A DNA stretch of 64,000 nt from Alphaproteobacteria bacterium. GTDB taxonomy: Bacteria > Pseudomonadota > Alphaproteobacteria > Rs-D84. The stretch is from the NCBI GenBank assembly GCA_017502865.1, contig JAFVUD010000006.1, positions 81,699 to 145,698 of the forward strand, in the 5' to 3' direction. The notes below the pieces were generated by a model. It ran no database searches and was not told the DNA's origin. It worked only from the letters and a program-made list of their open reading frames with translations. The translations under genes were made by a program, and so were the position numbers. Positions 9,500 through 18,365 of this stretch are shown piece after piece. Position 1 is the stretch's first letter. The number at the start of each line of letters is the position of its first letter.

Positions 9500-10180
9500 A
9501 TGTCATACATGTGGGACGAATTCAACATAAAAACTTTTCCCGCGGAAACAATCGTTTACCGTGATGGTTTGTTTTGCCCAGATTTATCAACATTAAAAAA
9601 CGACATAATTACAACAAGATATGATTTGCCCATTCATGTTATATATGTTGGCAAGATTGATGGGAATTGTGCGTTGGATGTAAATATTGGGGTTGATAAT
9701 CAAAACGTATTTATCAGTGTTGATGTGGATGTTGAAAAGTCTGCAACACTGAACATAGATGTTAAAAACGCAGGATTTAATTCACAGGTTCGTGGAAATG
9801 TGATGATTAAAAACAGTGGAAATCTGGAATTAAATATAAATGCCCGCCATTTGTTGAAAAACACCGGTATTTTAATTCACACTAAATTATATGCTGGGGA
9901 AAACAGTTTTTCTAAAATCAGTGGTGTTGCCATTATTGACCGGGATTGCCCAGATTGTGAATCTGATATTGGATTCAGTGCAATGGCGGAACAGGGGGCA
10001 AAAATTCAATTTATGCCCGCCCAGCGTATTTCCGCAGAACCCGCACGTGCCGATCACAGTGCCGGTATTTTCCGCCCAGCAGATGCCCAGATTCAATACC
10101 TGAACCAGGCGGGGTTAGATAATGCGGCGGTTAAAAATATTATGAAAGAAGCGTTTTTGAACAGTAACGATTTATTTTAA
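9500..10180 (+). CDS. Solitary short SufB/SufD-family protein
   Basis: The C-terminal half matches the SufB/SufD beta-helix core of Fe-S cluster scaffolds: GVAIIDRDCPDCESDIGFSA, then ARADHSAGIFRPADAQIQYL and a C-terminal helix (LDNAAVKNIMKEAFL). At 226 aa it is about half the length of SufD, lacking the N-terminal region, and no sufC, sufS or sufB lies beside it. It is divergent from ychF; a TATAAT at 9485-9490 would give a very short leader. It may be a minimal SufD that works with distant SufBC, or a repurposed scaffold. Confidence 0.75.
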   Translation: MSYMWDEFNIKTFPAETIVYRDGLFCPDLSTLKNDIITTRYDLPIHVIYVGKIDGNCALDVNIGVDNQNVFISVDVDVEKSATLNIDVKNAGFNSQVRGNVMIKNSGNLELNINARHLLKNTGILIHTKLYAGENSFSKISGVAIIDRDCPDCESDIGFSAMAEQGAKIQFMPAQRISAEPARADHSAGIFRPADAQIQYLNQAGLDNAAVKNIMKEAFLNSNDLF

Positions 10181-10193
10181 TATATTAAAAAAA

Positions 10194-10207
10194 CCGCCAA
10201 GCGGCGG
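10194..10207. terminator. Bidirectional terminator
   Basis: CCGCC and GGCGG arms separated by a short AAGC-type loop, with a run of A before and a run of T after. It serves both the SufD-like gene and the convergent rpmJ. Confidence 0.8.
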
Positions 10208-10212
10208 AATTT

Positions 10213-10347
10213 TTATTTCTTTTTAAAGCCCTGTTTGGCCTTAAACTTTGGATTATCTGGATCAATCAAGATAACCTGCTTGCCACGGCGGATTTGTTTA
10301 ACATTTCCGCGTTTTTTCCAAGCCTTTAATGAACTTAAAAATTTCAT
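10213..10347 (-). CDS. rpmJ: Ribosomal protein bL36, cysteine-free form
   Basis: A 44-codon gene encoding a basic protein that starts MKFLSSLKAWKKRGNVKQIR and ends with the family signature KFKAKQG plus FKKK. The pattern (SLK ... RRGK-VILID-x-KFKA-QG) is that of bL36 in alphaproteobacteria. It lacks the four zinc-binding cysteines of the C+ form, as is common in this group. AAAGGAT sits 6 bases upstream of the ATG. bL36 is the last protein added to the large ribosomal subunit. Confidence 0.9.
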   Translation of the reverse strand: MKFLSSLKAWKKRGNVKQIRRGKQVILIDPDNPKFKAKQGFKKK

Positions 10348-10798
10348 GTTTTATCCTTTGGTACGGGGCTATTATAAACATATTTTTTATAAAATCAAAT
10401 ATTATTATCATTTATATTCATTTAGTTATCTGTTAAGAATTTACAGATGCGTGTTCATTCAATGTTCAATATATGACTTTATTTGTTGGTTGTAATTGAT
10501 TGTGTTTATGTGGTTTTTAACAAAAGAAAAAATAAAAATTCGTATATATTAATTATTGTTGTTTTTATTGGGGCCGTTTAGATTGTTGAAAATGGATTTC
10601 AAATTTTATTAAACAGGTTTTCAACAGTTTTTTGTTGGATTTTCCGGTCTTTTTTGTAAATTGTTAAAAAAACACCGGGAAAAATTAACAGTTAAAAAAG
10701 TCGGTATTTTTCAACAGTTTTAACATTTTGACCGGGAAGTGTTTTTATGCTTGTTGAAAATTGTTGAAATTGTTATAATTTTAGTACCCGAGGGAGAT
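10348..10798. repeat. Divergent intergenic region with inverted CCGG/TTTTTT elements
   Basis: This 450-base AT-rich gap between divergent rpmJ and virB3 encodes nothing I can see. It holds two overlapping hairpin-like units at 10644-10678 and about 10701-10736, with CCGG arms, T/A tracts and AACA/TGTT loops. On the minus strand the first unit matches the terminator copy at 8332-8368 (CCGG, seven T, AACAATTT, six A, CCGG). TTTTCAACAG and TTGTTGAAAA recur several times. Terminators are not expected between divergent genes, so another role is possible. Confidence 0.6.
10751..10779 (+). promoter_or_regulatory. Sigma70-like promoter for virB3-virB4
   Basis: TTGTTG (10751-10756), a 17-base spacer and a perfect TATAAT (10774-10779), 20 bases before the virB3 start. 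Confidence 0.6.
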
Positions 10799-11095
10799 AT
10801 GAAACAGCAAGTTTTGAAAGCATTGGCAAATCCATCGCGCATTTTCTATGTGCCGTATTCGTTGGCCATACTGAATTTTGTTGTACAATTCATTGTTTTT
10901 ATGGCGATTTTTCTAATTGGATTTATTTTTACCCAAGGCGATGTCGCAATCAACCCGATGTATTTTATGATATCGGTTATTGTTGTACATTCTGTTTTGG
11001 CGGTGTTTTCAAAGCGTGACCCACAGCTGGGGCAAATCGTTTCGGCAAAAGTTCAATTGTTCAAAAGAAAGATACCTGGAAAATTGGCGGCGTAA
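10799..11095 (+). CDS. virB3: VirB3, type IV secretion inner-membrane protein
   Basis: A 98-residue protein with an N-terminal LANPSRIFYVPY segment and two membrane helices (about 22-45 and 52-72), then RDPQLGQIV, all typical of VirB3. It is followed after 2 bases by virB4, the usual partner. I chose the ATG at 10799 because GAGGGAGAT precedes it; an upstream in-frame codon has no such site. VirB3 sits in the inner-membrane complex of the secretion channel with VirB4 and VirB6. Confidence 0.92.
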   Translation: MKQQVLKALANPSRIFYVPYSLAILNFVVQFIVFMAIFLIGFIFTQGDVAINPMYFMISVIVVHSVLAVFSKRDPQLGQIVSAKVQLFKRKIPGKLAA

Positions 11096-11097
11096 AA

Positions 11098-13518
11098 ATG
11101 AATGGATTTTTTGAATATTTCGCAGGAAGTGGATTTACAATCACTATGACCGTATTGGTTATGGCGGTGATTTTTGTGTTTATTGTTATGTTGATGTATG
11201 TGCCGACGTTGTCAAAACGTATCTTGCCACGGTTCGGTTATGCAAAGTATGCAGACTATCTGCCGTTCAAAACAGTATATAATGATAATACAATCGAATT
11301 GACCGATGGGGCGATTATCAAAGCATATCGGGTCCAAGGGGTCCAGACCAGTATGCAAGATGAAGAAACCAAGGTAAAGTTTCTGGATTTAAGAACACAG
11401 TTATTTAATCAAATTCGTGATCCAAACGTGACACTGCGTTTTTATATGGTGCGTGATGCGGTGCGGGAAAATACAGACTATGAATTTGACCAGCCAACAT
11501 TACAGCGTATATATAATAAGTGGAAAAGTCAGGGACTGAAAATTTTCCAGAACAATTATTATATTGTGATTTCTGCGGCGGGGAATGATGCACGGGAAAA
11601 ACTGCATCAATATGGTAATTATGTGGAATCTGTGTTGGCGGCTTATAAACCAACTGTGTTGAAAAACACCAGCAAAGATAATATGGCACGCTTGTTCGGG
11701 CGTATTTTGTCACCGATTTCTAAACCGGAACCATTGTACTGTGATAATAATATAAGTAGTGCGGTTTCAGTTGATGATGTGTTGTTCCAGAAAAATGGTT
11801 TGGTGAAATATGAAAGTGGTGGCCAACAGATGTTTGCTGCAATGGCTTCGTTCAAGGGGGCACCGGATTATTTAGATGAAGAATTCTTTAATACGGTTTC
11901 TACAATCCAGACGGAAATGATTTGTATGAATGGTTTTCGTATTATGGGGGCATCCGATGTAAAATCTACGATTAATCAAACATTGGCGACCATGGATAAA
12001 AAATCCCAGGCGTCAACAGAAACACAGATTAGTGAAGTAGAAGCATCGATGGATGAAAATATTTCAGGTAATCAAACACTGGTTAATTATTATCCTTTGT
12101 TCATTTTGACGGCGGAAACACCGGCAGAATTGGAAACGTATGTTGAAGAGTTTAAGAAAATATCGGCTTCGTTCGGGATTTCGCCAGTAATCGAAACATT
12201 TGCGTCCAAGGTTTCGTGGTTTGCACAAATTCCAGGGTTCAATGTTTTCCCACGCAGTTTCAAATTGTTGTCGAAAACAGCGGCAATCAGTATTCCAATG
12301 TCCAGTACACCACGGGGGATTGCAAATTCAGACTGGGGCAATGGGCCATTGGTTGTTTTCCCAACAGCACAGGGAACCCCGTATCAATTCCAATTCCATG
12401 TGTCGGATAAACCGGCGGCGGTGGCACATACATTAACAATTGGGCCAACAGGTGGTGGGAAAACAACACTGTTTTCATTCTTAATCGCACAATCATTGCG
12501 GTATCCAAAATTAAAAGCATTTTTCTTTGACAGAAATAAAGGGGCAGAAATATTTACACTGGCCAGTGGTGGTAAGTATATCACTATGCAGGGTAAAGAA
12601 AAGAAAGCCGATCCAATGGAACAGAGTTTCTTGACACATTTGAATCCGTTGAAAATGCCAGACACGGCGGCAAATCGGGCTTTCCTGCGCAGATGGTTTG
12701 CAATTATTTCGGGGCAAAATGATGCAATGTCAGCCGATGAAATTGCACGTGCGGTTTCGGTTAACTTTGATTATTTAAGTGACAAAGACAGATTGTTGAA
12801 AAACCTGTGGGAAAGTTGTTTTTCGTCTGCGGGTAATATGCGTAGTGCGTTGAAAAAGTGGGTTGACCCATTACAATATGGTGACATATTTAACGAAACA
12901 GCAGATACGTTGGATTTGAATGCACGATTAACTACATTTGATTTCACAGATATTTTGCAGGATTCAACATTGGCACCGGCAGTTATATCATATATATTAC
13001 ATCGTATTAATAATACGACCGTGTCGGGTGGAAATCCATCACTGATTATGATTGACGAAACGGCACCGATGCTGGAAAACAAAATGTTCCGTGATAATTT
13101 TATCGCAGGTCTGCAAGAAGGAAGAAAAAATCGCCAGGCATATATGGCGGCATTCCAACGTGCAAATGTTTTGGACCAGTTGGGAATTGGGGATGTCGTT
13201 CGTGGCCAGGCACAGACTGTTTTATTCTTCCGTAATCCGGCGGCGGATTTGCGTGACTATGAACATTGGAATTTGAATCCGCTGGAAATGGCGTTTATCC
13301 AGGGTAAAGCATATCCTAATTTGAAACGTGCAGTTTTGTTATCAAGACCGGTTAATGGTGAATCTGTTATTTTGAATACAGAACTGGGTGGATTGGGTAA
13401 TATGTTGCGATTGTTTGAATCGGGCAGATCGTCTGTATTGTTGGCCGAAGAATTATACAAATCGTATGGTAATGCATTTGTTGATGAATACCTGAAAAAG
13501 CAGGGTGCATTAGAATAG
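11098..13518 (+). CDS. virB4: VirB4, type IV secretion ATPase
   Basis: VirB4 powers substrate transfer and pilus biogenesis in type IV secretion systems. The 806-residue protein has an N-terminal membrane segment (about 8-35), which is unusual for VirB4 but occurs in fused or anchored forms, a CagE/VirB4 N-domain, and a RecA-like domain with Walker A GPTGGGKTT (about 449-457). The Walker B region is LIMIDETAPML, followed by EGRKNRQAYMAAFQ. No virB6, virB8-11 or virD4 genes lie nearby, so the rest of the system must be elsewhere if functional. Confidence 0.96.
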   Translation: MNGFFEYFAGSGFTITMTVLVMAVIFVFIVMLMYVPTLSKRILPRFGYAKYADYLPFKTVYNDNTIELTDGAIIKAYRVQGVQTSMQDEETKVKFLDLRTQLFNQIRDPNVTLRFYMVRDAVRENTDYEFDQPTLQRIYNKWKSQGLKIFQNNYYIVISAAGNDAREKLHQYGNYVESVLAAYKPTVLKNTSKDNMARLFGRILSPISKPEPLYCDNNISSAVSVDDVLFQKNGLVKYESGGQQMFAAMASFKGAPDYLDEEFFNTVSTIQTEMICMNGFRIMGASDVKSTINQTLATMDKKSQASTETQISEVEASMDENISGNQTLVNYYPLFILTAETPAELETYVEEFKKISASFGISPVIETFASKVSWFAQIPGFNVFPRSFKLLSKTAAISIPMSSTPRGIANSDWGNGPLVVFPTAQGTPYQFQFHVSDKPAAVAHTLTIGPTGGGKTTLFSFLIAQSLRYPKLKAFFFDRNKGAEIFTLASGGKYITMQGKEKKADPMEQSFLTHLNPLKMPDTAANRAFLRRWFAIISGQNDAMSADEIARAVSVNFDYLSDKDRLLKNLWESCFSSAGNMRSALKKWVDPLQYGDIFNETADTLDLNARLTTFDFTDILQDSTLAPAVISYILHRINNTTVSGGNPSLIMIDETAPMLENKMFRDNFIAGLQEGRKNRQAYMAAFQRANVLDQLGIGDVVRGQAQTVLFFRNPAADLRDYEHWNLNPLEMAFIQGKAYPNLKRAVLLSRPVNGESVILNTELGGLGNMLRLFESGRSSVLLAEELYKSYGNAFVDEYLKKQGALE

Positions 13519-13522
13519 GGTG

Positions 13523-14143
13523 ATGGGTGTGCTGAAAAAAATCTTAACATTTTTAATTGTTGGGGTTTCAGTACCAGCCATGGCAGATGATTGTGTTGCA
13601 TATAAATTAACACCAAAAATTACAATTGATAATCCGTCGTGGGTCAAAGAAGTTGTACAACCGTTGGAACCGATGGATTTGTGGCATGGTAATGTGGTTG
13701 CAACAATGGTTGATAACTATGATATTGTTGCAGATGTCACATCAATCGAAGATGGTTTTTGTATTGGATTAAAATCTGTGCATGCGACAATTGGGTATTC
13801 TGATTTTTCTGTGCGGATTGATATTCGGCATACGCCAAACACATGTTCGTATGATGCAATACTGGCACATGAAGATCAGCATATCAGACAATATTTATCT
13901 GTCATAGATGATTTCAAAGAAGATTTGCATAAATCTGTTTTTGTAGCGGCGGATTCTGTGATGCCGATTTTTGTTCCAGATATGGAATTGTTTGATGCGG
14001 CCATTGATGAATTGAATAAAGAATTGCAGGCACATCCTGATTTAATTTTAGTTAAACAAAAAATCAAAGCCGAAGAAGAAATTAGAAATAAACGGGTTGA
14101 TTTGATGGATACCGGTGCGGGATTGAAAAAGTGTTTTGAATGA
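13523..14143 (+). CDS. Exported HExxH protein, putative metallopeptidase
   Basis: The N-terminus is a signal peptide (LKKILTFLIVGVSVPAMA, cleavage expected near residue 21). A zinc-peptidase-like motif HEDQH lies at 116-120, in the context YDAILAHEDQHIRQY. The C-terminal third is helical and charged. The start is ATG 13523, preceded by AGGG. It begins 4 bases after virB4 and so probably shares its transcript, which suggests a periplasmic role linked to the secretion channel, perhaps in wall remodelling. That role is inference; I cannot name the family. Confidence 0.65.
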   Translation: MGVLKKILTFLIVGVSVPAMADDCVAYKLTPKITIDNPSWVKEVVQPLEPMDLWHGNVVATMVDNYDIVADVTSIEDGFCIGLKSVHATIGYSDFSVRIDIRHTPNTCSYDAILAHEDQHIRQYLSVIDDFKEDLHKSVFVAADSVMPIFVPDMELFDAAIDELNKELQAHPDLILVKQKIKAEEEIRNKRVDLMDTGAGLKKCFE

Positions 14144-14190
14144 AAAAATAACCAACTGTTTTAATTGGGTTTTTGTAAATTTTTTATTAG

Positions 14191-14219
14191 TTGATTTTAT
14201 ATAAAATAATTCCAATAAT
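14191..14219 (+). promoter_or_regulatory. Probable promoter of the rml operon
   Basis: TTGATT (14191-14196), 17-base spacer, AATAAT (14214-14219), then AAGGAAATGTT before the rmlA ATG. Confidence 0.5.
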
Positions 14220-14244
14220 ATTGTTAATATAAAAAGGAAATGTT

Positions 14245-15132
14245 ATGAAAGGGATTATTTTAGCCGGTGGCAGTGGTACACGTTTGTATCCATTGACCAA
14301 AACAACATCTAAACAATTATTGCCAGTTTATGACAAGCCGATGATTTATTATCCGCTGTCAACATTGATGCAATTTGGTATCAAAGATATTCTTATTATA
14401 TCTACACCACAAGATACACCGAATATTGAAAAGTTATTTGGTGATGGTAAAAAAATTGGTTTGAATATTTCGTATGCAATTCAACCAGAACCAAAGGGTA
14501 TTGCCCAGGCGTTTACAATTGGTGCAGATTTTATTGGTAATGATGATGTCTGTTTGATTTTGGGTGATAATATTTTCTATATGGGTGGACAATTCCCAAT
14601 GTTCGAAGAAGAAGTAAAAAAGAATATGGGAAAGCGTGCAACGATTTTTGCATATCATGTTTCCGACCCAGAAAGATTTGGTGTTGTTGAATTTGATAAA
14701 GATTTGAATGCAATTTCAATTGAAGAAAAACCAAAAAATCCAAAATCTAATTATGCATCGGTTGGATTATATTTCTATCCAGGTGATGTTGTTGAAAAAG
14801 CAAAAAATCTTAAACCGTCTGCACGTGGGGAATTGGAAATTACAGATTTGAATAATGCATATCTGCGTGAAGGTCGTATGTCGGTTGTGCCGATGCGACG
14901 TGGAAATGCATGGCTGGATGCAGGTACACCAGACAGTTTGATGGAATCTGGACAATTTGTTCAAATTATCGAACAACGCCAAGGTTTGAAAATTGCATGT
15001 ATCGAAGAAATCGCATATACCCAAGGTTTTATCAATGACGAACAAATGTTGGAATTGATAAATGAATTAAAATCTGGGAACTATAAAGAATATTTACAAA
15101 AAGTGTACGAGGAAAAACATGAACTTTATTAA
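14245..15132 (+). CDS. rmlA: Glucose-1-phosphate thymidylyltransferase
   Basis: RmlA (RfbA) joins dTTP and glucose-1-phosphate, the first step to dTDP-L-rhamnose. The nucleotidyltransferase signature is at the N-terminus ([17 protein letters not shown]), with [18 protein letters not shown] and LGDNIFY following. At 295 aa it has normal length. AAAAGGAAATGTT precedes the ATG. It overlaps rmlC by 14 bases and heads a four-gene operon in the order A-C-D-B. Confidence 0.97.
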   Translation: MKGIILAGGSGTRLYPLTKTTSKQLLPVYDKPMIYYPLSTLMQFGIKDILIISTPQDTPNIEKLFGDGKKIGLNISYAIQPEPKGIAQAFTIGADFIGNDDVCLILGDNIFYMGGQFPMFEEEVKKNMGKRATIFAYHVSDPERFGVVEFDKDLNAISIEEKPKNPKSNYASVGLYFYPGDVVEKAKNLKPSARGELEITDLNNAYLREGRMSVVPMRRGNAWLDAGTPDSLMESGQFVQIIEQRQGLKIACIEEIAYTQGFINDEQMLELINELKSGNYKEYLQKVYEEKHELY

Positions 15133-15670
15133 AACTGAAATAGATGGGGTTATCATTGTTGAACCACGCGTGTTTGAAGATGCACGTGGATATTTCTTTG
15201 AAAGTTATAACGAAGCGGAATTTGCAAAAAATGGAATTCCAAATAAATTCGTTCAAGATAATCAATCAAAATCCAGTTATGGTGTGGTGCGTGGACTGCA
15301 TTGTCAATTGGGGGAACATGCCCAGGCAAAATTAGTTCGTGTTTTGCATGGACGTGTTTTAGATGTTGCAGTTGATATTAGAAAAAATTCACCAACGTTT
15401 GGTAAATATGTTGCAGTTGAACTGAGTGATGAAAATAAAAGACAGTTGTTTATACCACGTGGTTTTCTGCACGGTTTTTCTGTGTTGTCGGACGAAGCGG
15501 TCTTTGCGTACAAGTGTGATAATTTATATGCACCGCAATCTGAATTTGGTATCAGATTTGATGATCCAGATATTGGAATTGACTGGAAAGTGCCGGCAGA
15601 TAAAATTATTACATCTGCAAAAGATAATATAGCCAAGGGATTGAAAGATGTACCTGATAACGGGATGTAA
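15119..15670 (+). CDS. rmlC: dTDP-4-dehydrorhamnose 3,5-epimerase
   Basis: RmlC epimerises dTDP-4-keto-6-deoxyglucose at C3 and C5. The cupin protein (183 aa) shows the family motifs: [27 protein letters not shown] with the catalytic His, [18 protein letters not shown], and [13 protein letters not shown]. It overlaps rmlA upstream and rmlD downstream (23 bases), consistent with coupled translation. Confidence 0.97.
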   Translation: MNFIKTEIDGVIIVEPRVFEDARGYFFESYNEAEFAKNGIPNKFVQDNQSKSSYGVVRGLHCQLGEHAQAKLVRVLHGRVLDVAVDIRKNSPTFGKYVAVELSDENKRQLFIPRGFLHGFSVLSDEAVFAYKCDNLYAPQSEFGIRFDDPDIGIDWKVPADKIITSAKDNIAKGLKDVPDNGM

Positions 15671-16469
15671 AGGACAGTTGGGAACGGAAATTGCCCAACG
15701 GTTGCCAGATGCAATTTGTGCCGATGTTGATATGCTGGATATTACAGATGCGGCGGCGGTGCAAAAATTTGTAGATGAAAATAATGTTGATGTAATCATA
15801 AACTGTGCGGCATATACAGCGGTTGATAAAGCCGAAGATGATATTGATTTGGCAACAAAAATTAACGTCGATGGGCCAAGAAATCTGGCCAAAACTGGGG
15901 CGAAAATTATACATATTTCAACGGATTATGTGTTTGACGGTATGGGGCATAAACCATATGCGGCCGATGATGAAACAAATCCTGTTTCGGTATATGGTAA
16001 AACAAAACGTGCCGGTGAAATTGCAGTTCTGGAAAATGCAAAATGTGCAGTTGTAATTCGTACAGCATGGTTATATTCGGCACATGGAAATAATTTTGTA
16101 AAAACTATGCGGCGATTGGGTGCAGAAAAAGAATCGCTGAATGTGGTTGCAGATCAAATTGGAACACCAACATTTGCAGGTGATTTGGCAGATGCGATTG
16201 TGAAAATTATCCCACAGATGAATAATGAAAATTCAGGCATTTATCATTTTACAAACGAAGGCGTTTGTTCTTGGTATGATTTCGCAAGTGAAATTATGGA
16301 AATGTCAAATTTGGATTGTGTGGTAAATCCAATTAAATCACATCAATATCCAACACGGGCGGTGCGTCCGTTCTATAGCGTGTTGGACAAAGATAAAATT
16401 AAAAATGTTTTTGGAATAAAAATTGAACACTGGAAAAAAGGATTGGAAAAATGTCTAAAACAATTTTAA
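15648..16469 (+). CDS. rmlD: dTDP-4-dehydrorhamnose reductase
   Basis: RmlD performs the last step of dTDP-L-rhamnose synthesis. This extended short-chain dehydrogenase (273 aa) has the NAD(P)-binding motif [11 protein letters not shown] at the N-terminus, the catalytic YxxK in VSVYGKTKRAGE, and HISTDYVFDG. It overlaps rmlC upstream by 23 bases and rmlB downstream by 19. Confidence 0.96.
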   Translation: MYLITGCKGQLGTEIAQRLPDAICADVDMLDITDAAAVQKFVDENNVDVIINCAAYTAVDKAEDDIDLATKINVDGPRNLAKTGAKIIHISTDYVFDGMGHKPYAADDETNPVSVYGKTKRAGEIAVLENAKCAVVIRTAWLYSAHGNNFVKTMRRLGAEKESLNVVADQIGTPTFAGDLADAIVKIIPQMNNENSGIYHFTNEGVCSWYDFASEIMEMSNLDCVVNPIKSHQYPTRAVRPFYSVLDKDKIKNVFGIKIEHWKKGLEKCLKQF

Positions 16470-17458
16470 TCACAGGTGGGGCAGGTTTTATTGGTTCAAA
16501 CTTTGTGCCATATTTTTGTGAAAAATATCCACAATATAAAATTATCAATCTGGATAAATTAACATATGCAGGTAATCTGGATAATTTGAAAGAATGCGAC
16601 GGTATGGAAAATTATACTTTTGTCCAGGGGGATATTTGTGATGCAGATTTGATTGAAAAATTATTTGCAGAAAATGATATTCGTGGTGTAATTCATTTCG
16701 CCGCAGAAAGTCATGTAGATAATTCTATCAAGGGACCACGTGCATTTATAAATACTAATATTGTTGGTACTTTCAATTTATTAGAAGCGGCACGTAAGCA
16801 GTGGATGGATGCACCGGGTAAGGTAAAGCCAGGTTATGAAAATTGCAGATTTCATCATATTTCAACAGATGAAGTTTATGGGGCGTTGGGTGAAACAGGT
16901 ATGTTCCGCGAAGATACACCATATGCACCAAACAGTCCATATTCTGCATCCAAGGCATCATCGGATTTCTTGGTTCGGGCGTATCATCATACATTCGGTA
17001 TGAATGTGACGACATCAAATTGTTCTAATAATTATGGACCAAAACAGCATAATGAAAAATTAATTCCGCATATTATTTCCAAAGCCTTGGCGGGTCAGCC
17101 GTTGCCAATTTATGGACGTGGGGAAAATGTGCGTGATTGGTTATATGTTCTGGATCATTGCAAGGCAATTGATTTGATTTATCATAATGGTAAATCGGGC
17201 GAAACATATAATATTGGTGGACGCAACGAAAGAAATAATATCACGATTGTAAAAACAATCTGTGCAATATTAGATGAAAAGAAACCACGCAGTGATGGTA
17301 AAAAATACGAAGAACAGATTACTTTTGTTGCGGATCGTGCGGGGCATGATTTTAGATATGCAATCGATGCGACCAAGTTGGAAAAAGAACTGGGTTGGCG
17401 TGCAGATGAAACGTTCGATACCGGTATTGTAAAAACAGTTGAATGGTATTTGAAGTAA
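16451..17458 (+). CDS. rmlB: dTDP-glucose 4,6-dehydratase
   Basis: RmlB converts dTDP-glucose to dTDP-4-keto-6-deoxyglucose. The 335-residue protein shows TGGAGFIGSNFV, the active-site segment HISTDEVYG, YSASKASSDFLVRAYHHTF with the catalytic Tyr and Lys, and SNNYGPKQHNEKLIP. It is last in the rml operon and is followed at once by a strong terminator. Confidence 0.97.
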   Translation: MSKTILITGGAGFIGSNFVPYFCEKYPQYKIINLDKLTYAGNLDNLKECDGMENYTFVQGDICDADLIEKLFAENDIRGVIHFAAESHVDNSIKGPRAFINTNIVGTFNLLEAARKQWMDAPGKVKPGYENCRFHHISTDEVYGALGETGMFREDTPYAPNSPYSASKASSDFLVRAYHHTFGMNVTTSNCSNNYGPKQHNEKLIPHIISKALAGQPLPIYGRGENVRDWLYVLDHCKAIDLIYHNGKSGETYNIGGRNERNNITIVKTICAILDEKKPRSDGKKYEEQITFVADRAGHDFRYAIDATKLEKELGWRADETFDTGIVKTVEWYLK

Positions 17459-17461
17459 TAA

Positions 17462-17487
17462 AAATCCCCAGATTTCTGGGGATTTTT
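17462..17487. terminator. Terminator after rmlB and the convergent barrel gene
   Basis: CCCCAG / CTGGGG stem with ATTT loop, preceded by A-run and followed by T-run; works in both directions. Confidence 0.85.
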
Positions 17488-17492
17488 ATTGT

Positions 17493-18062
17493 CTAGAAAT
17501 TCATGCGTGCACCAATTGAAAATTCAGACATTGTATGGATTAGTTCGTTGTTAATTGGTATGTATTGATACTGGGCCAACAAGGATATTCCATCATGGGG
17601 CAGGGTGAACATGATGCCAATTCCAAATCGTGTGGTCACATCATTTTCAGAAATTTTGTCGGATTCATTAACCAGGCCTATGTAATCATATTCATTATAT
17701 GTTTTGTAATTTGCAACACCGAATGATGTAAAGAAATCAAATTCATGTGTCATTGGGTAATATGCAAAAATATCAAATCCATATGCCATGTAATAAAATT
17801 CATGATTTTGTGTTTGTACATCTGAAACTAGTTCCAGTTCATTTGTTGATGAATGGGTGAAAAATAATTCTGCACCAAAATTGCTGCCTATTTTCAGGCC
17901 GGCGTTCAATGATGCGGAATAGTAAATATCGTCCAGTTCGGTTTGATAATTATAATCTGCGATATTTGTTCCCAGGTCGATTCCAATGTATGGTTTGAAA
18001 TTATCGGCCAATGCATTTGTTGAAATCAGTAATGCGAAAAACAAAAATAACTTTTTCATCAT
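17493..18062 (-). CDS. Outer-membrane beta-barrel protein
   Basis: A 189-residue protein with a signal peptide (MKKLFLFFALLISTNALA) and alternating aromatic beta-strands ending in IGARMNF, the C-terminal Phe pattern recognised by the BAM complex. Two DNF/DLG-type strand starts (KPYIGIDLGTNIADYNY) resemble OmpA/Omp25-like small porins with eight strands. No enzymatic motif is seen. It ends head-on against the rml operon, with a shared terminator. Confidence 0.75.
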   Translation of the reverse strand: MMKKLFLFFALLISTNALADNFKPYIGIDLGTNIADYNYQTELDDIYYSASLNAGLKIGSNFGAELFFTHSSTNELELVSDVQTQNHEFYYMAYGFDIFAYYPMTHEFDFFTSFGVANYKTYNEYDYIGLVNESDKISENDVTTRFGIGIMFTLPHDGISLLAQYQYIPINNELIHTMSEFSIGARMNF

Positions 18063-18153
18063 AAATCCGTTTGGTTGATAATTTTATTTTATATGTATGT
18101 TTGATTTTTGGCAATAAAGAAAAAAATCATGGTGGGGGTGGGAGGGTAAATAA

Positions 18154-18183
18154 AAAAATGCACCACAGGGGTACATTTTTTAT
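18154..18183 (-). terminator. Terminator-like hairpin, probably the ancestral tRNA-fMet terminator
   Basis: AAAAAATG and CATTTTTT arms enclosing an ACC/GGGT stem. Read on the minus strand it lies just downstream of the 15-bp tRNA-fMet 3'-end copy at 18189-18203, where a tRNA terminator would be. Confidence 0.65.
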
Positions 18184-18188
18184 TTAAC

Positions 18189-18203
18189 TGGTTGCGGAGT
18201 GTG
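18189..18203. repeat. Distal att-like copy of the tRNA-fMet 3' end
   Basis: Fifteen bases identical to the 3' end of tRNA-fMet (including CCA). After that the sequence diverges (CGGTCCTCGAACTA against GATTTGAACCA), although a GAAC core of the T-loop remains recognisable. Confidence 0.75.
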
Positions 18204-18312
18204 CGGTCCTCGAACTAATAACTATATGGATTTAATATCATTTGGACACGAAATACAACTTTTTAAAGACAAATTAGGTTTATAGAATTTACACTGAATA
18301 TTATCAAAAATA

Positions 18313-18341
18313 TTGATTTTTTGCGGTTTTCATTGTATAAT
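18313..18341 (+). promoter_or_regulatory. Promoter of the RhuM-family gene
   Basis: TTGATT (18313-18318), 17-base spacer, perfect TATAAT (18336-18341), followed by AAAAGGAAAA before the ATG at 18366. Confidence 0.75.
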
Positions 18342-18365
18342 ATTCCGCGAAATAAAAGGAAAAAT

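Noticed and set aside
10560-10740. Replication origin with DnaA boxes before virB3
   Set aside because: The repeated motif is TTTTCAACAG, not TTATCCACA, and no dnaA, parAB or hemE lies nearby.
18063-18153. A gene between the barrel protein gene and the island
   Set aside because: The stretch contains only the barrel gene's upstream region and a G-rich tract; no open frame of credible length.
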